A stretch of 64,000 nt of DNA, taken from positions 11,235,307-11,299,306 of the forward strand of contig NC_057920.1 of assembly GCF_018873765.1 (NCBI RefSeq). The letters are read 5' to 3'. Within the stretch, counting starts at the first letter, position 1. Each line of letters begins with the position of its first letter. The position numbers and the translations under genes were made by a program. The notes under the pieces are model-generated. The model searched no databases and was not told the DNA's origin. It saw only the letters and a program-made list of their open reading frames with translations. Origin of the DNA: Telopea speciosissima. Lineage: Eukaryota; Streptophyta; Magnoliopsida; Proteales; Proteaceae. Positions 58,307 to 64,000 of the stretch are shown here, one piece after another.

Positions 58307-60571
58307 ATGGTGTTGCCTAGCTTCCCATCCAAAAAGCAGGCCTCAGGCTACTTATTACTTTTCCTCGCCTTTTCTTCTTCTTTATTCATTCCCTCTTCCT
58401 TAGCTTTAACCAATGCACAGGCTTCCTGGATTGCCCGTCGCCAGCTCTTAACCCTCCGTGAGGGCGGTCATCTACCTGATAATTATGAGTTTGAGGTTGA
58501 TCTCAAGATTACCTTCGCCAACGATAGGCTTCGTAGGGCCTACATTGCTCTCCAAGCCTGGAAGAAGTCCATATTTTCCGACCCCCAAAATATCACTGGC
58601 AATTGGGTTGGTGCTGATGTCTGCGCCTACAATGGCGTTTTCTGCGCCCCAGCCCTTGATGACCCATCGATTAATGTCGTGGCCGGTGTCGATCTCAATA
58701 ATGCTGACATCGCCGGGTACCTGCCCCCCGAGCTTGGTCTCTTAACCGATCTGGCTCTCCTCCACATTAACTCAAACAGGTTTTGTGGGATCGTTCCACC
58801 AAGCTTCGGTAAGCTGCCATCTCTCTACGAGCTGGACATTAGCAATAACCGCTTTGTTGGGGGTTTCCCTAAAGAGACGCTCTCCATCCCTGTTCTCAAG
58901 TATTTAGATATCCGTTTCAATGACTTCGAAGGAGAACTCCCATCGGAGCTGTTTGAGAAGGATTTGGACGCAATTTTCGTGAACAACAACAGATTCAGTG
59001 GTAAAATCCCTGATTCTCTGGGTAATACCCATGCTTCTGTTGTGGTGTTCGCCAACAACAAGTTCAGCGGTTGCATTCCAGGAAGCATAACAAAGATGGG
59101 TTCATTGGAAGAGATTATCTTCATGAATAACAATCTGTCTGGTTGCGTTCCTCCAGAATTTGGGCTTTTAGGAAACGTTACAGTTCTCGATTTGGCAGGG
59201 AATAACTTGATTGGTTCTTTGCCAATCAGTTTCTCTGGGTTGAAGAATGTGCAGTTGTTGGATATTTCTAGTAACAAATTGACTGGATTTGTGCCTCAGA
59301 ACTTGTGCCAATTACCTAAATTGCACAATTTCACATTCTCTTACAATTACTTCAAGGGTGAGGCACCTGAGTGTTTAGCAACAAAGGAATCAGAGTTGGT
59401 GTTGGACGATACCAACAATTGCTTGGCTGATAGGCCGGAACAGAAGACAGCAAGCGAATGTTTGCCTGTGGTGAGCAGACCAGTGGATTGCACCAAGTTG
59501 AAGTGTGGAAATCCAGCAACACCATCTCCAAAGCCAACACCACCCACCCCAAAACCACAACCACCACCTACACCAGTCTCAACTCCACCACCAGTTGTGA
59601 CACCTACACCTCCTGCACCAGTCTCAATTCCACCAGTTGTGGCTCCTACACCAGAACCTGAAGCACCAACTCCAGTGTCCTCCCCTCCACCACCAGCACC
59701 AGTCCAATCCTCACCACCACCGGTGAACTCTCCTCCACCACCTGTCGTCCACTCCCCACCACCACCAGTGAATTCTCCCCCACCACCAGTCGTCCACTCC
59801 CCACCACCACCAGTGGTGCACTCTCCTCCACCACCAGTCATCCACTCCCCACCACCACCAGTGGTGCACTCTCCTCCACCACCAGTCATCCACTCCCCAC
59901 CACCACCAGTTGTCCACTCTCCTCCACCACCAGTCGTCCACTCCCCTCCACCACCACCACCAGTGGTGCACTCTCCTCCACCACCAGTTGTCCACTCCCC
60001 ACCGCCACCAGTCATCCACTCTCCTCCACCACCAATGGTGCACTCTCCTCCACCACCCGTCGTTCAGTCCCCACCACCACCAGTCGTCCACTCTCCCCCA
60101 CCACCAGTCTACTCCCCACCACCACTAGTCGTCCCTTCTCCACCACCACCAGTCGTCCACTCTCCACCACCACCAGTGAACTCTCCCCCACCACCAGTTG
60201 TCCACTCCCCACCACCCACACCAGTGCAGTCCCCTCCACCACCCGCACCAGTCTCCTCTCCACCACCCCCAGTGGTGTTACCCCCACCACCCACACCAGT
60301 GAAGTCTCCACCACCACCAGTGCAGTCCCCTCCACCAACCGCACCAGTCTCCTCTCCACCACCCCCAGTGGTGTTATCCCCACCACCCACACCAGTCTCC
60401 TCTCCACCACCACCAGAGGTATCCCCACCACCACCCACACCAGTGAAGTCTCCACCACCACCGGCTCCAGTCTCTTCTCCACCACCAGCTCCAGCTGACG
60501 ATTTCATTTTGCCACCAAATCTCGGGTTCCAATACTCATCACCACCTCCACCAATCTTCCCAGGGTACTGA
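58307..60571 (+). CDS. LRX: Leucine-rich repeat extensin (LRX-c), single exon, 754 aa
   Basis: The signal peptide ([20 protein letters not shown]), N-terminal domain, LRRs (about 125-355), Cys hinge and tail are as in LRX-b. It differs from LRX-b by only a few substitutions in the first ~400 residues (such as G to V in [29 protein letters not shown]). The extensin part is rearranged, with an extra [19 protein letters not shown] block and one [10 protein letters not shown]. The start is [10 protein letters not shown]. No frame defects are seen. By family it is a cell-wall LRR-extensin binding RALF-type peptides; function is inferred. Its downstream flank is the only one without the LINE and MITEs. 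Confidence 0.95.
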   Translation: MVLPSFPSKKQASGYLLLFLAFSSSLFIPSSLALTNAQASWIARRQLLTLREGGHLPDNYEFEVDLKITFANDRLRRAYIALQAWKKSIFSDPQNITGNWVGADVCAYNGVFCAPALDDPSINVVAGVDLNNADIAGYLPPELGLLTDLALLHINSNRFCGIVPPSFGKLPSLYELDISNNRFVGGFPKETLSIPVLKYLDIRFNDFEGELPSELFEKDLDAIFVNNNRFSGKIPDSLGNTHASVVVFANNKFSGCIPGSITKMGSLEEIIFMNNNLSGCVPPEFGLLGNVTVLDLAGNNLIGSLPISFSGLKNVQLLDISSNKLTGFVPQNLCQLPKLHNFTFSYNYFKGEAPECLATKESELVLDDTNNCLADRPEQKTASECLPVVSRPVDCTKLKCGNPATPSPKPTPPTPKPQPPPTPVSTPPPVVTPTPPAPVSIPPVVAPTPEPEAPTPVSSPPPPAPVQSSPPPVNSPPPPVVHSPPPPVNSPPPPVVHSPPPPVVHSPPPPVIHSPPPPVVHSPPPPVIHSPPPPVVHSPPPPVVHSPPPPPPVVHSPPPPVVHSPPPPVIHSPPPPMVHSPPPPVVQSPPPPVVHSPPPPVYSPPPLVVPSPPPPVVHSPPPPVNSPPPPVVHSPPPTPVQSPPPPAPVSSPPPPVVLPPPPTPVKSPPPPVQSPPPTAPVSSPPPPVVLSPPPTPVSSPPPPEVSPPPPTPVKSPPPPAPVSSPPPAPADDFILPPNLGFQYSSPPPPIFPGY

Positions 60572-61762
60572 TCGACTAGTAGCGCCTCTGTAATATTTAT
60601 ATTCTTTTTCATTAGTTTAAAACCCATGCTTCTAGACAATGTAACCAATTAATTTTCTTCAATGTTTCATTTAAGAGAAGCATTTGTTACTCTCTTTTTG
60701 ATATAATATAAAAGGGCACATCAGGCAGGAATATCCATGTACTTCAGAGAAATACATTTTTCATAAACCCAAAAAAAAAGAAAAAAATACCATTTCCAAT
60801 CCTCATTATTGTATCCATTTTTCTTTTGTGTTTTTTTTTGGTTGAAATTGTTTCCATTTTTCAATTTAACTAGGTACGTGCATGCGTGCATGAGTAGTGA
60901 ATGAATCCAAACTACGTGTCAGATAGAGTGAATCCAAACTCTCAAAAGTGAATAAAATTAACGGACAACTAAGGAAATGGAATCTTAAATGGTATTTTAG
61001 AAAATACAAAAACTTAGGAGGTATTTATGAACCCAAAGGAGAAGAATTATTCCATTTTCTTGGCTGCTACCCTTCTAGCAGGAATATTCCTGTTACAAGT
61101 GTAGCAGCAAATTTTTTTTCCTTCCAAAATTACCACTAATTTTTATTGATTAACTCCTTAACTAAAAAAATTAGATAACGGGATCCAATTAAATAAACTA
61201 AACCTTTTCATATAGTATTCTTTCGAATTATTGGAAGGCTACCAAATTAAATGTCACATATTTCCGGTGATAATTTTTAGAAGGGAATGCCAATAGGACA
61301 AAATTTTGCGGCTAATCAATTTACAACTTTCCTTTATGGAAGATTGCTTGCTTGGAAACCTTATTTGGTATAAAAAGCTAAGGCAAAAGGTTTCATGCAT
61401 GCAGTGTATGATGCACGGTCCCTTTAGAATATCAAAACCCATCCCCTATTTACGAAGCTTACAATTTCTAAAAGCGAATACAACCTCAAAGATAAGGGTA
61501 TATATTTTGTATTTTTTATTTTATCATGTAATTAAAAAAAAAAAAAAAAGGAAAAGGGTTTCTTGGAGGAACCTTTGCCATAGCCCTATGTTTTTGGCCA
61601 CATGTGGGTAGATGATTTGATATTTTTTTACCATTTAATAGTCAAAGAACCTATTGCAAAGAATATGCGGGTAAATTTCAGCCATATATAACTCATCATG
61701 TATGAAGTTTTTCTCCTTGTTATTTCAATAGTTCTTATCACCAAACAAACCCACATTTTCAA
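60572..61762. other. 3' flank of LRX-c with unoccupied insertion sites
   Basis: It is homologous to 21064-22252 and 43265-45784, with a ~150-bp deletion near 61325 and a private insertion near 60775-60860. The empty target of MITE 1 is at 61685-61695 (TATATAACTCA). The empty target of MITE 2 and the LINE is at 61763-61779 (ACAGATATCATTATAA). Confidence 0.8.
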
Positions 61763-61779
61763 ACAGATATCATTATAAT

Positions 61780-63145
61780 TACAAATACAGAACTTGGTGG
61801 ACAAAAAACTGCTTTGTTTTATAGGTGTTCCATGTACGTCTGTTTTGCGTTAAAATGAGCATTCTAAAGAAACTTCATTTAAGGCATAAAAAAGAAAGAG
61901 GATTCTTAAGTTCTTATCCTCATGGTGAGGACGCATTCATAAGTATTTGGAAATACCTCAATTCGTAAGTGCAAGAAACAAGTCAATTTAGGGGTGAAAC
62001 AAGGCCAATTTATTTTAAAATCTTGCCTCATCCTGAATCCTTTTAACTTAACCAAGCCCAACCCGGCCTTGAAGTCGGATTGAGATATCACAACCCATGC
62101 CCAACCTTGTCGAGCTCAACCCGGCCTAGCCTAACCATAATCAGGTCGAGCTGGTCGGCCCTGATTGATCCTGATTTTTGCCAAGGCTAGCTTAGCCCTG
62201 GTTAGCCCTAGGTGGCCCCTTTTTTTTTTTTTTTTTAATTTCATTTGTGTTCATATTACTAAAAAAGGAAGAAAAAAAGTGAGACATCATCAACAATAAT
62301 CATTCTTAAAAATAATTGTAAAGTCTTAAAGCCTTACACGTAATGTGTAATAATTAATATGGGAGAAAAAACGCTACGTGGGTGTGTGCGGCGCGTTGCC
62401 CCTGTGCCTAGACACAAGAGCTTACAAAATGACCATTGTACCCCCCCACAAAAGGTGAAAAATCCCAGGGTATAGCAGTCATTTTGCGTACCCCTGTGTT
62501 GGGGCACAGGGGTAGCGCACCGCACGCACAAGGGTAGTATTCTCTTTCACTATGTATAGTTATATAAAATAAGGGTTAGGATGGGCTGAGCCGCGGTCAG
62601 CCCAAAGCTTCAGCCCAGGCCAAGCTTGGTCCGATCTCAGCCCTTAATATCCCATCCTATGCCCATCTTGTGGGCTGAAAAGCCCAGCTCAGGCCATGTC
62701 CGGGTTCAAGGTAAGCTCAGGCTCACACAGCCACACTTACACCCTAGGCCAATTCAATAACTTTTTATTCAAGTTCTCGTGGAGACAAATTCTCATCGAT
62801 ACACATTTTTTTAATATCTCTTCATTTTGTGATCACTCCTTGTGAAAAAAAATTAAATTTGGTCCACCTTAATGAATGTTTAGCGTTCTTTCTTCTAAGA
62901 ATTATTTATCCAATAAATAATATAAATTAACAACTATTGCAACAATAGTTAAAATTAACATGTAAAATAGAAAATATTACATTTAAGTCCCTCCACTTTA
63001 ACAACATTCTATAATGGATTTTCAGATATAGAAAATACAATTGTCGAAAACCCTATTTGGTAGAAACAACCATTACATAGAATCTCAACCATTGATTGTA
63101 TAAAAAGCATTTTTTGTCAAATAACTATGTAATAATAATAATAAT
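61780..63145. other. Spacer homologous to blocks a and b, ending at an (AAT)n tract
   Basis: It follows 31470-32845 and 52002-55320 until ACTATGTAATAATAATAATA. After that it diverges into unrelated DNA, so this is the right limit of the duplicated segment. Confidence 0.65.
62361..62549. mobile_element. GC-rich hairpin MITE (block c copy)
   Basis: It is orthologous to 32077-32263. It has GTGTGCGGCGCG and a matching inverse GCGCACCGCACGCAC arm. Confidence 0.65.
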
Positions 63146-63295
63146 AATAACAATTAAATAGTTCAAAACGATAGAGACGTCTCAGATATGGAGACAAAAA
63201 CAACTACCAGAGAGTCTTGTTGCCTAAACAATTGACAGTGATTCATAAAGGGTTCTCATATATATCATGTCTAATAGACATACAATATGAAAGCT

Positions 63296-63298
<3 letters not shown>

Positions 63299-63328
<30 letters not shown>
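63299..63328. repeat. (AT)n microsatellite
   Basis: About 14 AT units. Confidence 0.9.
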
Positions 63329-63330
<2 letters not shown>

Positions 63331-63457
63331 TTGAATCACATTCCGAGAAATATACATGATAACCCAAAACAATGTACGTAATACCATTCTTAATTGTAGA
63401 TACTATAAAATATAACTTCAGAACAATACATCGCACATAAAAGGACAATATAACTTA

Positions 63458-63633
63458 GGGAGAGAGAATGCTAGCTAGTGTTGTGCCTCGACGTGTACCT
63501 ATGCCCAGGTGCAGTCGCGCACGAAATGACCCCATAAAAGGTGGAATGGACCTGGGGTGAGTTGGTCATTTTGTTCATGACTGTGCCTGATGGCAGGTAT
63601 ATGCGGCACAACACCGGTTAGTGTTCCTTTTTC
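63458..63633. mobile_element. Independent member of the GC-rich hairpin MITE family
   Basis: It starts GGGAGAGAGAATGCTAGCTA and ends TTAGTGTTCCTTTTTCC. The internal pairs AATGACCCCATAAAAGG / TGGTCATTTTG and GTGCCTCGACGTGTACCTAT / ATATGCGGCAC show the same layout as the three orthologous copies with diverged sequence. Confidence 0.5.
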
Positions 63634-64000
63634 CTATAAATTAATATGTTTAATTAAGATATAATGGACACAAATATCAAACACTAAAAATACCTAAGCC
63701 TCCGAAGATCAAAAAAAGGAAAAGTATAGTAAAGATTTTTTTTCATTTCTTTAATAGGAGTCCTTTTGTAGCCAACCTGTGTCATCTCAATGTAATGCGT
63801 TTAATATCTTTGCATTACGTCAGTAATTCCTTACGGGGGTTGAAATTTATGAGTTTTTGTCAGCTCACTCAAGCTATTTAATGCCCTTCCACTCATGCTT
63901 ATTGGCAATAATAGAGGGGAAGCTGATTATGGGACGGTTTTAGAATAGGTTTTCTAAAAGGTTTTAGAACTGAAACCAATTGGACCGTTTAAGATGCATG
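63634..64000. other. Right end of window, nothing recognised
   Basis: AT-rich sequence without a supported gene or repeat. Confidence 0.4.

Overview
The window is nuclear DNA of a flowering plant. It has intron-containing genes, single-exon LRR-extensin genes, and L1 and RTE LINEs, hAT and Mutator relatives, solo LTRs and a tRNA-derived SINE. The species cannot be named from the sequence. Only four protein-coding genes are well supported; most of the rest is transposon-derived.

Layout. (1) 1-12005, minus strand: the N-terminal half of a PXA-domain sorting-nexin-like gene (SNX13/14/25 type). Five coding exons are visible and fit together in phase. Intron 4 is about 9.9 kb and holds an RTE LINE remnant and a long inverted repeat. 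The gene runs off the left edge. (2) 12.4-18.4 kb: intergenic, with TIR elements, a SINE with an 18-bp target duplication, and small tandem and inverted repeats. (3) 18.4-63.1 kb: a tandem array of three intact leucine-rich-repeat extensin genes, LRX-a (18598-21063), LRX-b (41018-43264) and LRX-c (58307-60571), all on the plus strand, separated by spacers loaded with nested transposons.

How the array formed. LRX-b matches LRX-c in its coding sequence and about 1.1 kb of upstream DNA. Its 3' flank instead matches that of LRX-a, including a shared L1 LINE, a shared hAT element inside the LINE, and two shared MITEs. The 3' flank of LRX-c has the unoccupied target sites of the LINE and both MITEs. 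The match switches just after the LRX-b stop codon, near 43.30-43.35 kb. This is what one unequal crossover between an a-type and a c-type copy would produce: a roughly 17-kb unit (D-a, spacer, U-c, gene c) was duplicated. Later insertions are private to one copy: a 2954-bp solo LTR (26295-29248), a 1309-bp solo LTR (43671-44979), a 5'-truncated LINE (33450-34509), a MULE (34892-36667) and a Pack-MULE carrying pieces of two host genes (52580-54507).

The three LRX proteins share signal peptide, LRR domain, Cys hinge and C-terminal tail. They differ mainly in the length and order of the Ser-Pro(n) extensin repeats. By family knowledge they are secreted cell-wall proteins of the LRX/RALF/FERONIA-type wall-signalling module. 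The sorting-nexin-like gene is not functionally linked to them.
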